From positions 1-64,000 of the forward strand of contig JAUSNM010000016.1 in the NCBI GenBank assembly GCA_030645535.1: DNA of 64,000 bases, given 5' to 3'. Position 1 is the stretch's first letter, and each line of letters starts with the position of its first letter. The stretch comes from Gallionella sp. (GTDB lineage Bacteria; Pseudomonadota; Gammaproteobacteria; Burkholderiales; Gallionellaceae). The notes beneath the pieces were generated by a model. That model did no database searches and was not told the DNA's origin. It saw nothing but the letters and a program-made list of their open reading frames with translations. A program made the translations under genes and the position numbers. Of the stretch, positions 17,350 to 27,219 are shown in pieces.

Positions 17350-18260
17350 GTGTTTTTCTCTTCAGCCGGAGATTCGCTACGCGCTTCGATCACGGCTGCC
17401 GACAGAATAAGCGCCCCCCCCACGGCCTCCTGCAAAGACAAGTGTTCTGTGCCGATCAGCACCGCAGAGAACACGCCCACCACCAATTCAGTCAACAGCA
17501 GGATGGCGGCACGTCCTGCATCAAGGCGAGCGACGCCGTAAAATGTGGCGAGCGTACCCGGTAACACCCATGCCAGTCCAAGTACTGCCAATGCCCACAG
17601 GTGCAGGGCATCAAGCGCAGGTATCGATTGCTCGTTCCAGGACATGAAGACTAGCGAAATCAGCGCGCACCCGGCGAATACCGCCACGGCTCTGATCAAT
17701 TCGGGCAGACCATGTCCGGCACGAATGGCGACGTTGTTGAGCGCAAATGCAAGGCCGGAAGAGAGCGCCAGCAAGTCGATGGATGAAAGAGGTGCGGCGA
17801 ATACCGCAGGGCCGCCCAGTGTCGCGAACAACCCGGCGAGTGCCAGCACCAATGCGATCAGGCGCAGCCGGGTAAATGCTTCGGCCAGGAAAATTCGCGC
17901 CGCGATGATGGTCCAGACCGGTGCAAGGTAGAACAGCAACATCACCCGCACCACGCTGCCTTCAGCCAGCGACGTGGCAAAGGATGCATTGGCCCAGCCG
18001 CCCAGCAGCGCGATGAGCAGCAGAAAACCGGTCTGACTGCGCCAACTGGACAGGCTGCGCCAGGCGAACGGCAACAGCACCAGTGCCGACAGACCGTAAG
18101 CGAAGAACTGCACAAAGCCGCTGTGGATACCCGCCGCATCGAGTGCTTTGAGCGGCCACCAGAATAGCCCCCACATCACTGAACCTGCGAGCAGTACCGG
18201 GATGGCTTTGCCTTTTTCAGGCTGGAGGGAAGTGGCGTGAATTGCCATAAAACGACTCAT
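17346..18260 (-). CDS. EamA/DMT family transporter
   Basis: A roughly 304-residue inner-membrane permease with ten hydrophobic segments in two EamA repeats (first from LLAGSVMWGLFWWPLKAL, second from ALSSGLAFALNNVAIRAG). Family members export metabolites such as amino acids; the substrate here cannot be read from sequence. Start is uncertain: ATGs at 18281, 18260 and 18248 are possible, and only a distant GGGAG precedes 18260. It lies 49 bases after the binding-protein gene and overlaps the metallo-hydrolase by 4 bases. Confidence 0.8.
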   Translation of the reverse strand: MSRFMAIHATSLQPEKGKAIPVLLAGSVMWGLFWWPLKALDAAGIHSGFVQFFAYGLSALVLLPFAWRSLSSWRSQTGFLLLIALLGGWANASFATSLAEGSVVRVMLLFYLAPVWTIIAARIFLAEAFTRLRLIALVLALAGLFATLGGPAVFAAPLSSIDLLALSSGLAFALNNVAIRAGHGLPELIRAVAVFAGCALISLVFMSWNEQSIPALDALHLWALAVLGLAWVLPGTLATFYGVARLDAGRAAILLLTELVVGVFSAVLIGTEHLSLQEAVGGALILSAAVIEARSESPAEEKNT

Positions 18261-18309
18261 GGTTAAATCGGTCTCCCGCATCAGATATCAGCAGGGGACC
18301 GATTTACGC

Positions 18310-19287
18310 TTATTTCGACAACGCCTTGACGAAGTGGTCATCTATCGTGGAAGGGATCGCCACGGCTTTCTTGATCTGGCCACTCTTCAGCAGGATTGCG
18401 TTGATGACATCTCCGCTGACGAAATAAGACTTGGTGTCCTTGCCCGGAGCGAATGGTTTTTGCATTTCCTTGAACGGAATGTTGTAAACCCCATTCAGTT
18501 GTTCAAGCACTTCTTTGCCTGACACACCGATGGCCTTGCCGATGATGGCGGCAGCCTCTTCAGGTTTCGCCTGCATGTACGCCAGACCATCCAGATAGGC
18601 CTTGATCAGACTGGTGATTTCTTTGCCATTCTTCTGGATATGCGCTGCATCGAATACCAGCACGTCGGCGATCAGGCCGGGCGCTTCTTTGGACGAATAG
18701 ATCACGTGGAATTTTTTGCCGCCGTCCATCGCCAATATTTGCGACACGTTGGGTTCATAGGTGACACCCACCGGAACCGCGCCGGATGCCATCGCAGAAG
18801 GAATCGCTTCCGGCGTCATATTCACAGGCGTGATGTCTTTATCGGTCATGCCGTTGCTCTTGAGTGCATATGAAATCAGAAAATCAGAAGGCGACAGCGG
18901 TGCGTAGGCCACCTTCTTGCCTTTCAGATCGCTGATTTTTGTAATGCCTTTGCCCGCCAGCACCGCATCGCCGCCGTTGGAATAGTCGATCGGCATCACC
19001 ACCTTGAAATCCTGCCCTTGGGCAACCGCACCGATCACCTGATCATAGGTCATCAATGCACCGTCAACGGCTTTGCTGGCAACGGCCGAAGGCAACATGG
19101 CAGGATCGGCAAAAGTTTGCAACGTTACTTTCAGATCGTATTTCTTGTACATATCCCGGCCTTCCGCCACGTAGAACGGGGCGTACCCGATCCAGGTAGT
19201 CAGACCCAGTTTGACCGGGGTCACAGCACAGGCTGAAAACGAAGCCGACAATAAAGCTACAGATGCGATAAGTTTTTTGATTTGCAT
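18310..19287 (-). CDS. ABC transporter substrate-binding protein, urea-carboxylase-region type
   Basis: A 325-residue periplasmic solute-binding protein of the NMT1/SsuA-like fold, with a Sec signal (MQIKKLIASVALLSASFSAC) and mature start VTPVKLGLTTWIGYAPFYVAEG. It is of the type encoded beside urea-carboxylase / guanidine-carboxylase clusters and is the natural partner of the permease and ATPase at 27220-28904, although here it is at the opposite end of the module. The start is set at 19287 by AAGGAG at good spacing. It has its own sigma-54 promoter and NtrC box, so it may be induced independently of the riboswitch. Confidence 0.85.
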   Translation of the reverse strand: MQIKKLIASVALLSASFSACAVTPVKLGLTTWIGYAPFYVAEGRDMYKKYDLKVTLQTFADPAMLPSAVASKAVDGALMTYDQVIGAVAQGQDFKVVMPIDYSNGGDAVLAGKGITKISDLKGKKVAYAPLSPSDFLISYALKSNGMTDKDITPVNMTPEAIPSAMASGAVPVGVTYEPNVSQILAMDGGKKFHVIYSSKEAPGLIADVLVFDAAHIQKNGKEITSLIKAYLDGLAYMQAKPEEAAAIIGKAIGVSGKEVLEQLNGVYNIPFKEMQKPFAPGKDTKSYFVSGDVINAILLKSGQIKKAVAIPSTIDDHFVKALSK

Positions 19288-19358
19288 TTTGCTACTCCTT
19301 GCTTGGGTTGATGAAAGTTGCATTGAAGCGGATTGCCCTTTACTACATTAAATCTATT

Positions 19359-19374
19359 AGCACATTACATGCCA
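19359..19374 (-). promoter_or_regulatory. Sigma-54 promoter of the binding-protein gene
   Basis: Minus-strand TGGCATG-TAAT-GTGCT has GG and GC in register with one mismatch in the -12 box. It lies about 72 bases upstream of the ATG at 19287. Confidence 0.7.
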
Positions 19375-19423
19375 ACCATATGGCATGCGGCTTTACACGG
19401 TATCCGTACTGTGTGAACCATCG

Positions 19424-19437
19424 TGAAGCTCGCTTCA
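19424..19437. repeat. 14-base inverted repeat next to the NtrC box
   Basis: TGAAGCT-CGCTTCA is a near-perfect palindrome directly abutting the NtrC box at 19438. It could be a second regulator's operator; no regulator is assigned. Confidence 0.45.
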
Positions 19438-19454
19438 TGCACCCGATTGGTGCA
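19438..19454. promoter_or_regulatory. NtrC binding site
   Basis: TGCACC-CGATT-GGTGCA is a perfect 17-base NtrC palindrome. It is 64-80 bases upstream of the -24 element at 19369-19374, a normal enhancer distance. Confidence 0.85.
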
Positions 19455-19492
19455 ACAAATGAACGTGTGCACTGCGTGTCGGTCATCGTGTT

Positions 19493-20338
19493 TCAAGGCG
19501 CGACGCGCCAATCCTGAAAGTGCAATTTTTCGGTTTTGCCCATCCATGAATTGATCTCCCACAAATCGGCGACCGGTTGATTTGTGAACGGCAGGGTATG
19601 CAGATAACCATCCGGGCCGAACTCGGGTGTCATGGTGGTGACTGAATATCCTTTTTTTTGTTGCATCGACCAGATCGCTTCCCAGCAGCGCTGGTGGGAT
19701 GCCAGTGCAGCTGCATATTCGGGGGCTGCGGGATGCGGCACTTGCGGTCCCTGGTCGTAACCGACGCGGGCGTGAATGTGCTGAGCATGTCGTGCCACTT
19801 CGAGCACCACCTCCCAGTCCTCATCCAGTTGCCGCTCCATCACCACCACCCAGTGACTGAAATCACAGGTAAGGCGCAGCTCCGGCAGTCGTTCCAGAAT
19901 TGCGAGCGTCGTCCACGGATTGAACAGCGAACGGCTGCGGTGCGTCTCGAAGCTGCAGGTGATGTTCATGCGTGCCGCAACTTCCTGCGCCTCACTGAAA
20001 AAGCGCACGCTTTGCTCCAGCGACCACGCATCGCAACCGCCGATAATGGTCACCGAGCGTGGTTCAAGGTGCTGTCCCAGCTGCAACTGACGCGCGACAT
20101 CGGCGATATGTTCTTCCACGCTGGCATGACGACGCGGCACATAACCGCCTGCCGTCACGATTTCCTGTATGTATTCCAGCCGCCGTGTCTGCAAGGCTTG
20201 CAACAGTTCATCGCGATACGTCTGGCTGCCGGCGGCCCCTCCTTCCAGCCCGGCAAAACCGGCCCCGACCGCCTGATCTGCCGCCAGGGCGATTGAACCC
20301 GTCCAGCCCCACAGGGTTTTAAAAAGCTTAAGTTTCAT
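19493..20338 (-). CDS. TIM-barrel sugar-phosphate isomerase/epimerase-like protein
   Basis: A 281-residue protein of the xylose-isomerase-like TIM-barrel superfamily. Metal-site features include SFETHRSRSLFNPWT (Glu in the barrel), LTCDFSHWVVV (Asp/His) and HIHARVGYDQGPQVP (His/Arg), with a closing MTPEFGPDGY (Glu). The true substrate is unknown; it is the last gene of the guanidine operon, starting 1 base after the allophanate hydrolase stop. The longer reading frame runs back into that gene; MKLKLFKTLWGW at 20338 is the sensible start. No role in guanidine breakdown is established. Confidence 0.78.
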   Translation of the reverse strand: MKLKLFKTLWGWTGSIALAADQAVGAGFAGLEGGAAGSQTYRDELLQALQTRRLEYIQEIVTAGGYVPRRHASVEEHIADVARQLQLGQHLEPRSVTIIGGCDAWSLEQSVRFFSEAQEVAARMNITCSFETHRSRSLFNPWTTLAILERLPELRLTCDFSHWVVVMERQLDEDWEVVLEVARHAQHIHARVGYDQGPQVPHPAAPEYAAALASHQRCWEAIWSMQQKKGYSVTTMTPEFGPDGYLHTLPFTNQPVADLWEINSWMGKTEKLHFQDWRVAP

Positions 20339-20339
20339 T

Positions 20340-22103
20340 TTATCTGCCGCCTTGTAGATAGGCGCGCCAGCCGCCGAAACAGCTAATATCCACCGCGTCC
20401 TTGACTGCATATGGCTCACAGACGAAGCCCTGAACCTGCGCGCCCTCAGCCAGCGTGAGGGTGCCGATTCCCAGCGGAGCAGGAATGCCCGCAACGAAGG
20501 AGCCGAATTCCCGTGCCGCCATCTCCCATACTTCCACGTCGATGGCGCTGCCACGCTGATCCGCCTGCACTCGCACCATGCCGGGCCGTTGAGGCCGGCC
20601 GCCGGGCAGTGCGTACAGCTTGTAATCCGCAGAGCTTTTGGTACGCGCGACCAGATGTGCGCCCCGATCGGTGAGCTGATGATTGAGCGGCAGTCCTGCC
20701 ATATGGGCACCGCAGACCGCAATGCGAACGCGTCCGGCAAGTAATTCTTGTGCAGAAGAAACTTTCTCGCCGCCCAGCAATCGGTCGGCCAAATGCAGCA
20801 ACGGCAGATCCTGATGCGCAGGTGCTGCCAGCGTGATGCCAAAGGGCAGACCGTCATTCTGAAAGCCAGCCGGCACGGCAACGGCGGCGCAATCGAGCAA
20901 ATTCATGAAATTGGTGTAATAGCCCAGATTCGCGTTCAGCCGGATCGGGTCAGCCAGCATTTCCTCGATGCGATAAATGGTGCCTGCTGTCGGCGTGACC
21001 AGACAATCGATGCTGTCCCAGACCATATCGGCTTCACGGCGCAATGCTTCCAGTTGGTACATGCCATTGAAGGCATCTGCCGCCGAAAATCTTTTTGCAC
21101 CAGAGATGATCTCACGCACTACCGGATGGATCGCTTCAGACCGTGCATCGAAAAAATCCGTAATCGCGGCATAGCGTTCCGCAAGCCACGGTCCTTCGTA
21201 TAACAATCTTGCTGCATTTAGATAAGCGGTGAAATCAATTTCAACGGCAACACCGCCTATCGCACGCAGCGCATCGCAACTGCGCCTGAACAATTCGGCT
21301 GCCTGCTGATTGCCGAAGAACTGAAGCTGTTCGGCTGTCGGCACACCGAATCGAAAAGCTTCGGCACGACCGAAATCAAAGCCGTACGTATGCATCTGGC
21401 GCGAATAGGCATCCTGATTATCCAGAGCTGCTGCCACCGACAATACGCTGGACGCGTCCGCTGTATTCCGGGCAAAGATGGATACGCAATCCAGCGAGCG
21501 GCAGGCGGGCAGCACACCGTGTGTGGAAACCCATCCGCGCGTCGGCTTTACACCGACCAGATTGTTGAATGCGGCCGGCACGCGACCCGATCCTGCGGTA
21601 TCGGTACCCAGACTGAAACTCACTTGCCCCAATGCCACCGCGACCGCCGAGCCGGAACTTGATCCGCCCGAAATGTAGTCCGGATTATAGGCGTTGCGGC
21701 AGGCGCCATATGGCGAGCGTGTACCGTTCAGTCCGGTGGCGAACTGGTCGAGATTGGTCTTGCCGATCGGGATCGCACCTGCATCGATCAGGCGCTGCAC
21801 CACGGTGGCGTGCCGTTCCGGATGATAGGCATACTCCGGACAGCCTGCCGTGGTTGGCGCACCCGCCAGGTCGATGTTGTCCTTAATGGCGAACGGTATA
21901 CCGTACAGCGGCAAGTCGGCCGGGTCTTTGTCCTGTATTGCGAGCACGTACTTTTCTATCTCATCCAGTGGCAGACGATGTATCCAGACACGATGGGGAT
22001 CGTCACCGATACAGCTGAGAATCTCCTCCATCACATCCAGCGGATGCAGTTTGCCCGTCAGGTATTGCTGGCGTAACGAATTGATGTCTAGACTGAAGTT
22101 CAT
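20340..22103 (-). CDS. atzF: Allophanate hydrolase
   Basis: A 587-residue amidase-signature enzyme that splits allophanate to ammonia and CO2. The Ser-Ser-Lys triad is visible: Lys in GIPFAIKDNIDLAG, Ser in SGGSSSGSAVAVA and the nucleophile Ser in TDTAGSGRVPAA. The C-terminal third is the second allophanate-hydrolase domain (VAGIPAPLGIGTLTLAEG). The start at 22103 overlaps nothing upstream, 8 bases after the carboxylase stop. It performs the last step of the guanidine or urea carboxylase route in this operon. Confidence 0.92.
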   Translation of the reverse strand: MNFSLDINSLRQQYLTGKLHPLDVMEEILSCIGDDPHRVWIHRLPLDEIEKYVLAIQDKDPADLPLYGIPFAIKDNIDLAGAPTTAGCPEYAYHPERHATVVQRLIDAGAIPIGKTNLDQFATGLNGTRSPYGACRNAYNPDYISGGSSSGSAVAVALGQVSFSLGTDTAGSGRVPAAFNNLVGVKPTRGWVSTHGVLPACRSLDCVSIFARNTADASSVLSVAAALDNQDAYSRQMHTYGFDFGRAEAFRFGVPTAEQLQFFGNQQAAELFRRSCDALRAIGGVAVEIDFTAYLNAARLLYEGPWLAERYAAITDFFDARSEAIHPVVREIISGAKRFSAADAFNGMYQLEALRREADMVWDSIDCLVTPTAGTIYRIEEMLADPIRLNANLGYYTNFMNLLDCAAVAVPAGFQNDGLPFGITLAAPAHQDLPLLHLADRLLGGEKVSSAQELLAGRVRIAVCGAHMAGLPLNHQLTDRGAHLVARTKSSADYKLYALPGGRPQRPGMVRVQADQRGSAIDVEVWEMAAREFGSFVAGIPAPLGIGTLTLAEGAQVQGFVCEPYAVKDAVDISCFGGWRAYLQGGR

Positions 22104-22110
22104 GTTGTTC

Positions 22111-25100
22111 TCACGCCTCGCTCCGGATGACCAGCAGATCCTGGCCTGCGGCGACCTGTCCGCCCGTGCGGCAATACAACTGCACAATCTCGCCGTCACA
22201 GGGTGACACTACCGCGATTTCCATCTTCATCGATTCAATGATCACCAGCGCATCGCCGGCCTTGACCTTGCTGCCAACCTGCACCGGAATATTCCAAACG
22301 TTCCCTGCGACATGCGCGGCGACGGCACGGCTACCCGGCGGCAGATCAAGCTCGCTGTCGGTACCTGCTTCAGACACGGTGGTGTCCGTCGCGTACTCTG
22401 CCTGACCGTTGGCTTTCCACATCTCGCGTTCTGCCGCGAAGGCGGCGCGCTGATTGCTGCGGAACGCGCTGATCGCTTCGTCGTTGGTTTGCAGGTACTG
22501 GTTATATTCCTTCAGGCTGAACGTCGTCTCTTCGATCTTGAGTTGGAAGCGACCGGCAACAAAGTCTTCGCGCATCTTGAGCAGTTCATGCTCCGACACC
22601 GGGTAGAAACGAATCTGATCGAAGAAGCGCAGCAACCACGGTTTCCCTTGTTGAAAATCAGCCGTCTGTTTGTAACGGTTCCACATCTGTACGGTGCGGC
22701 CGACGAACTGGTAACCGCCGGGGCCTTCCATGCCGTACACGCACATATAGGCCCCGCCGATACCGACGGCATTCTCCGGCGTCCAGGTGCGCGCCGGATT
22801 GTATTTGGTGGTCACCAGACGATGACGCGGATCAAGCGGCGTGGCTACCGGCGCGCCGAGATAGACGTCCCCCAGGCCCATCACCAGATAGCTGGCATCA
22901 AACACGATGTGTTTGACCGTTTCGATGTCGGCTATCCCATTGATGCGCCGGATGAACTCGATGTTGCTCGGACACCACGGTGCATCCTTGCGCACCGATT
23001 GCATGTATTTCTCGATCGCCAGCTTCGTCGACGGGTCATCCCAAGACAGCGGAAGGTGCACGATACGGGTCGGCACCTGCATGTCTTCGATGATCGGCAA
23101 CTGCGCTTCTGCTGCGATCAGTGTTTGCAGCAACCGTTCACGCGACAATACGCGGCCATCGAAATGAACCTGCAATGAACGCATGCCGGGTGTCAGATCG
23201 AGAATACCCGGCAATTTTCCATCGTCTATGGCCTGTTGCACCCATTGCATCAGCGCATGAACCCGGAAGCGCAAGTTCAAATCGAGTACCAGCGGGCCGT
23301 ATTCGATGAGCAGATTGCGGTCGCCGGATTGACGATAGACCACCTGAACCTGATCGCAGCTTTCCGGAATGCTGTGCACGATAGCGCTACCCATCGCATC
23401 AGCAATTGGCGTGTCGGCCACCGGAAAGTGACCGGGATTCTCGGGCAGGCGCAAATGCTCGATTGAAGCATCTTGCATTCGTTCCAGATGATTGGCCTGT
23501 TCCAGTGTCATACAACAAAAACGTATGCTGTCACCGGGCCGAAGTTGTCCCATTTTCCACAACTCGGCATGAACGATGGTCACCGGACAGACGAAGCCGC
23601 CCAGGCTTGGGCCATCAGGCCCCAGAATCACCGGCATGTCGCCGGTGAAATCCACCGCGCCGATCGCATAGGCGTTGTCGTGGATGTTGGACGGATGGAG
23701 TCCCGCCTCGCCGCCATCCTGCCGCGCCCATTCCGGCTTGGGGCCGATCAGGCGCACACCGGTGCGGCTGGAGTTGTAGTGCACTTCCCAGTCGGTGGCA
23801 AAGAACGTCTCGATATCGGCCGGCGTGAAAAAATCCGGTGCGCCATGCGGGCCGTACAGCACGCCGATCTCCCATTGCCTGGAGTAAGTCGGAATCAAAT
23901 CGCCGTGCAGGGTTTGTTCTGCGCCAGACACTGTGACTGCGCCCAGATGCAGCACATCGCCGGTACGCAAGGTACGTCCGCCGTGTCCGCCGAACTGTCC
24001 CAGCGTAAAGGTTGCTTTGCTGCCCAGATAATCCGGCACATCGAAGCCGCCAGATACTGCCAGATAGCTGCGGCAACCTCCGCCATCCACCGATCCCAGA
24101 CGCAGCACGCTGCCTGCCTTGACCGCATGACTATGCCAGAACGACAGAGGTTCGCCATCGAGTTCGGCCGACATCGCAGCCCCGGTCAATGCAATCACCG
24201 TGTCGGTATTGAAAAGCAAAGTCGGGCCTGAGACCGTCAGTTCAAGGCCTGCCGCATCCGCTGCATTACCCAGCAGGCGATTGCCCAGGCGGAAAGCCAG
24301 CGCATCCATCGGGCCTGACGGTGGTACACCGATGTTCCAGTAGCCTGTGCGTCCGGGGAAATCCTGTATTGTGCTTTGTACGCCAGGTTCGATCACATCG
24401 ATAGTGCTCGGATAATAATGAAAACCATTCAGATAGCGCGTGGTCTGCAAGCCATCGGCAAACACATAGTCACAAACGATTTGACGCAGATAGTCCAGAT
24501 TGCTCTCGATGCCGTCGACGCGGGTGTTGGCCAGCGCGTGACGCATCTTCTCCAGCGCCGCTTCCCGATTGTCAGCTTTCACGATAATCTTGGCGATCAT
24601 CGGATCGTAATAGGGCGGGATTTCGCTGCCGCGCTCCACCCAGGTCTCAATCCGCGCTTCTTTGGAGAACTCGACGCCACTCAGCACGCCGCTGGAGGGC
24701 TGGAAATTCTTGTTGGGGTCTTCCGCATACAGGCGCACCTGCATAGCCGCACCCACAGGCTCGACTTTCAATGACGCAAGTGACGGCAATTCTCCGGCCG
24801 CCTGCAGCAACATCCACTCGACCAGATCGACGCCGGTGACTTCTTCGGTGACGCCGTGTTCGACCTGCAATCGCGTATTCACTTCGAGGAAATAAAACTC
24901 GCCGTTGTTTGCATCGAACACGAATTCCACTGTACCCGCCGACTGGTACTGAACGGCTACACCCAAACGCACTGCGGTCGCCAGCAAGTGTTTTCGGACG
25001 GCGGGCGTCAGATTGGGCGCAGGCGTCTCTTCGATCACTTTCTGGTTGCGACGCTGCACTGAGCAATCGCGCTCACCCAGCTCGATCACGCAGCCACGGC

Positions 25101-25746
25101 CGTCACCGAACAGCTGCACCTCGATGTGGCGTGCGTGCTCGACATACTTTTCCAGATAGATGCCGGCATCCTTGAAGTTGGCGCGGGCAAGCCGATCCAC
25201 CGACTGAAAATCCTCGGCCAGTTCATCTGAACTCCAGCACAGACGCATGCCGATGCCGCCGCCGCCCGCCGTGCTTTTGATCATTACCGGATAGCCGATA
25301 CGTGCCGCCTCAGCGTGTGCGTGGCCTACATCGGAGAGCAGGCCGCTGCCCGGCAGCAAGGGTACACCATTTTGTTCAGCCAGCTCGCGTGCGGTGTGCT
25401 TCAGACCGAAACGGCGCATCTGATCCGGGGTCGGGCCGATGAACACCACGCCAGCATCAGCGCACTGCTCTGCAAATGAGGCATTTTCCGAAAGAAATCC
25501 ATAACCCGGATGGATCGCCTGTGCACCGGTTTCGAGCGCAACTTCGAGGATGCGTTCGCCGCGCAGATAACTCTCGGCGGCGGCCGCTGCACCGATGCAC
25601 ACAGCTTCATCCGCCATCTGCACATGCAGCGATTGCGCATCCGCTTCGGAATAAACCGCTACAGATTGAATGCCCATCCGCTTCAAGGTGCGGATGATGC
25701 GGCAGGCGATCACGCCGCGATTTGCTATCAAGACTTTATTAAACAT
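22111..25746 (-). CDS. Biotin-dependent guanidine/urea carboxylase
   Basis: A 1211-residue single-chain enzyme. N-terminal biotin carboxylase (to about residue 450: [17 protein letters not shown]-grasp [26 protein letters not shown]), then the carboxyltransferase pair (AHS2/AHS1-like, about 460-1100) and a C-terminal biotinyl domain with [10 protein letters not shown], biotin on Lys1174. Annotated families are called urea carboxylase. Because a guanidine-I riboswitch and two DUF1989 proteins accompany it, guanidine is the more likely substrate, giving carboxyguanidine. The residues that distinguish the two substrates were not resolved here. It ends 7 bases before atzF. Confidence 0.93.
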   Translation of the reverse strand: MFNKVLIANRGVIACRIIRTLKRMGIQSVAVYSEADAQSLHVQMADEAVCIGAAAAAESYLRGERILEVALETGAQAIHPGYGFLSENASFAEQCADAGVVFIGPTPDQMRRFGLKHTARELAEQNGVPLLPGSGLLSDVGHAHAEAARIGYPVMIKSTAGGGGIGMRLCWSSDELAEDFQSVDRLARANFKDAGIYLEKYVEHARHIEVQLFGDGRGCVIELGERDCSVQRRNQKVIEETPAPNLTPAVRKHLLATAVRLGVAVQYQSAGTVEFVFDANNGEFYFLEVNTRLQVEHGVTEEVTGVDLVEWMLLQAAGELPSLASLKVEPVGAAMQVRLYAEDPNKNFQPSSGVLSGVEFSKEARIETWVERGSEIPPYYDPMIAKIIVKADNREAALEKMRHALANTRVDGIESNLDYLRQIVCDYVFADGLQTTRYLNGFHYYPSTIDVIEPGVQSTIQDFPGRTGYWNIGVPPSGPMDALAFRLGNRLLGNAADAAGLELTVSGPTLLFNTDTVIALTGAAMSAELDGEPLSFWHSHAVKAGSVLRLGSVDGGGCRSYLAVSGGFDVPDYLGSKATFTLGQFGGHGGRTLRTGDVLHLGAVTVSGAEQTLHGDLIPTYSRQWEIGVLYGPHGAPDFFTPADIETFFATDWEVHYNSSRTGVRLIGPKPEWARQDGGEAGLHPSNIHDNAYAIGAVDFTGDMPVILGPDGPSLGGFVCPVTIVHAELWKMGQLRPGDSIRFCCMTLEQANHLERMQDASIEHLRLPENPGHFPVADTPIADAMGSAIVHSIPESCDQVQVVYRQSGDRNLLIEYGPLVLDLNLRFRVHALMQWVQQAIDDGKLPGILDLTPGMRSLQVHFDGRVLSRERLLQTLIAAEAQLPIIEDMQVPTRIVHLPLSWDDPSTKLAIEKYMQSVRKDAPWCPSNIEFIRRINGIADIETVKHIVFDASYLVMGLGDVYLGAPVATPLDPRHRLVTTKYNPARTWTPENAVGIGGAYMCVYGMEGPGGYQFVGRTVQMWNRYKQTADFQQGKPWLLRFFDQIRFYPVSEHELLKMREDFVAGRFQLKIEETTFSLKEYNQYLQTNDEAISAFRSNQRAAFAAEREMWKANGQAEYATDTTVSEAGTDSELDLPPGSRAVAAHVAGNVWNIPVQVGSKVKAGDALVIIESMKMEIAVVSPCDGEIVQLYCRTGGQVAAGQDLLVIRSEA

Positions 25747-25810
25747 GGCTCACCCAATTCGCAGGTCGTCCTGCATCGTTGTCATACATCCGGCCGTCCG
25801 GACGCGATGG

Positions 25811-26461
25811 TTAATGGCTGACTGCATCCCAAACCAGCAGACGCACCGGCGTCGGGTTGTAGGCGTTGCACGGATTGTTCAGTTGCGGACAGTTGGAGAT
25901 CAGTACATACACGTCCATCTCCGCGCGCATCTCCACATACTTGCCGGGTGCAGAAATCCCGTCAGCAAAGGTCAATTCGCCCTGCGGAGTTACCGGCACG
26001 TTCATGAAGAAGTTCACATTGGCGGTCAGATCGCGCTTGTCCATGCCGCAATCACAATGTCCCAGCGCGTGCAGAAAACTGTCGCGGCAGCTATGCATAT
26101 ACTTCTTGTCGATGGCATAGCGCACGCTGTTGCTCTCCGCCGCACAGGCGCCACCCAAGGTGTCGTGACGTCCGCAGGTGTCGGCGACGATGGTCATCAG
26201 CACATTGCCTTCACTGGACATCAGACGCGTTCCCGCTGTCAGATACAAATTCGACTGCTCGCGTATGGTGTCCACCGCGCTGTAACGCTCTTCAGGGTTA
26301 CGCGCGTTGTAGAACAGCGTATCCACCGCCTGATTACCTTCCAGATCCAGAATGCGGAACAGCTGCCCGCGTTTCACTTCATGCAGCCAGGACTCACCGG
26401 CAGGCAGAACGAAGTCGTAGCTTGCCAGTTCGGGGGTCAGATTACTTTCAACGATAGCCAT
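25811..26461 (-). CDS. DUF1989 protein, urea-amidolyase-associated type 2 (carboxyguanidine deiminase subunit)
   Basis: A 216-residue DUF1989 protein. Landmarks: [60 protein letters not shown] with likely metal ligands Cys/His, and [16 protein letters not shown]. In guanidine-using bacteria the paired DUF1989 proteins form the carboxyguanidine deiminase that yields allophanate. It is 9 bases downstream of its partner and 64 bases before the carboxylase gene. The ATG is preceded by AAAGAGAG. Subunit naming (A or B) was not assigned. Confidence 0.87.
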   Translation of the reverse strand: MAIVESNLTPELASYDFVLPAGESWLHEVKRGQLFRILDLEGNQAVDTLFYNARNPEERYSAVDTIREQSNLYLTAGTRLMSSEGNVLMTIVADTCGRHDTLGGACAAESNSVRYAIDKKYMHSCRDSFLHALGHCDCGMDKRDLTANVNFFMNVPVTPQGELTFADGISAPGKYVEMRAEMDVYVLISNCPQLNNPCNAYNPTPVRLLVWDAVSH

Positions 26462-26470
26462 GTTCTCTCT

Positions 26471-27199
26471 TTAACTGAATAACAACTCGGTATTGTGAAA
26501 ACCGCGCACATTTTCCGGGCGGTGGTTGCGGCAGTGGTCGTACACATCAGGTGTGCCGCACTGCCAGGCCTGAAGCAAAACGGGCTTGGGCGCGTACTGT
26601 GGATTCGGGTCAAGCGGATGCTGGCAGGCCGACACGACGACCAGCACGTTCATCTCGAAGCGCAGCTCGACGAAATTACCCGCCCTTGAATGATGGCTCT
26701 GATAGTGCAGACCGCCCGCTTCGTCCGCACTCACCTTGCTGAAGAAATTCACATTCGGCACGATGTCGCGTCGGCCCATCCCCCACTTGCCGAGCTCAAT
26801 GATCATGCTGTCCGTCGCATTGCGGTGCATGGCATTGCGGGCTTGCTGGTAAGTGGCTGTGCCATATTTTTTCTCCACCATTGCCGCGTTAGTCATGCCG
26901 CAGATCGTATCGTGCCAGCCGCAACTATCCTCGATGACGGAGGCCAGCACGCGCCCCATGTCGGAATAGCACACGAAGCCACGGCTCAGATGCGCGGTAT
27001 GCTGCGCTTTGAGCGTATCCGCCATGTTGTAGCGCTCCAGTTTCTCTTGCCTGTTGTAAAACAACGTGGACAAATTTGCGCCGCCTTCCACATCAGTGAT
27101 GCGCAGTGCAGTCCCGCGCTTCATCGAAAATGACCAGTGTGCGCCGCCGGGGATGGTCTCCTCCCACAGTATGTTCAGTTCAGATAGTTTTTCAGTCAT
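26471..27199 (-). CDS. DUF1989 protein, urea-amidolyase-associated type 1 (carboxyguanidine deiminase subunit)
   Basis: A 242-residue DUF1989 protein, partner of the gene that follows. Visible motifs: IPGGAHWSFSMKRGTALRI, EGGANLSTLFYNRQEKLERY, IEDSCGWHDTICGMTN (Cys/His pair as in its partner) and NVNFFSKVSADEAGGL. The start at 27199 is preceded by GAAAGGAA; a start eight codons earlier has no support. Together the two are expected to deiminate carboxyguanidine to allophanate. It lies 20 bases after the transporter ATPase in the riboswitch-controlled operon. Confidence 0.87.
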   Translation of the reverse strand: MTEKLSELNILWEETIPGGAHWSFSMKRGTALRITDVEGGANLSTLFYNRQEKLERYNMADTLKAQHTAHLSRGFVCYSDMGRVLASVIEDSCGWHDTICGMTNAAMVEKKYGTATYQQARNAMHRNATDSMIIELGKWGMGRRDIVPNVNFFSKVSADEAGGLHYQSHHSRAGNFVELRFEMNVLVVVSACQHPLDPNPQYAPKPVLLQAWQCGTPDVYDHCRNHRPENVRGFHNTELLFS

Positions 27200-27219
27200 G
27201 GCATTCCTTTCATTGCATA

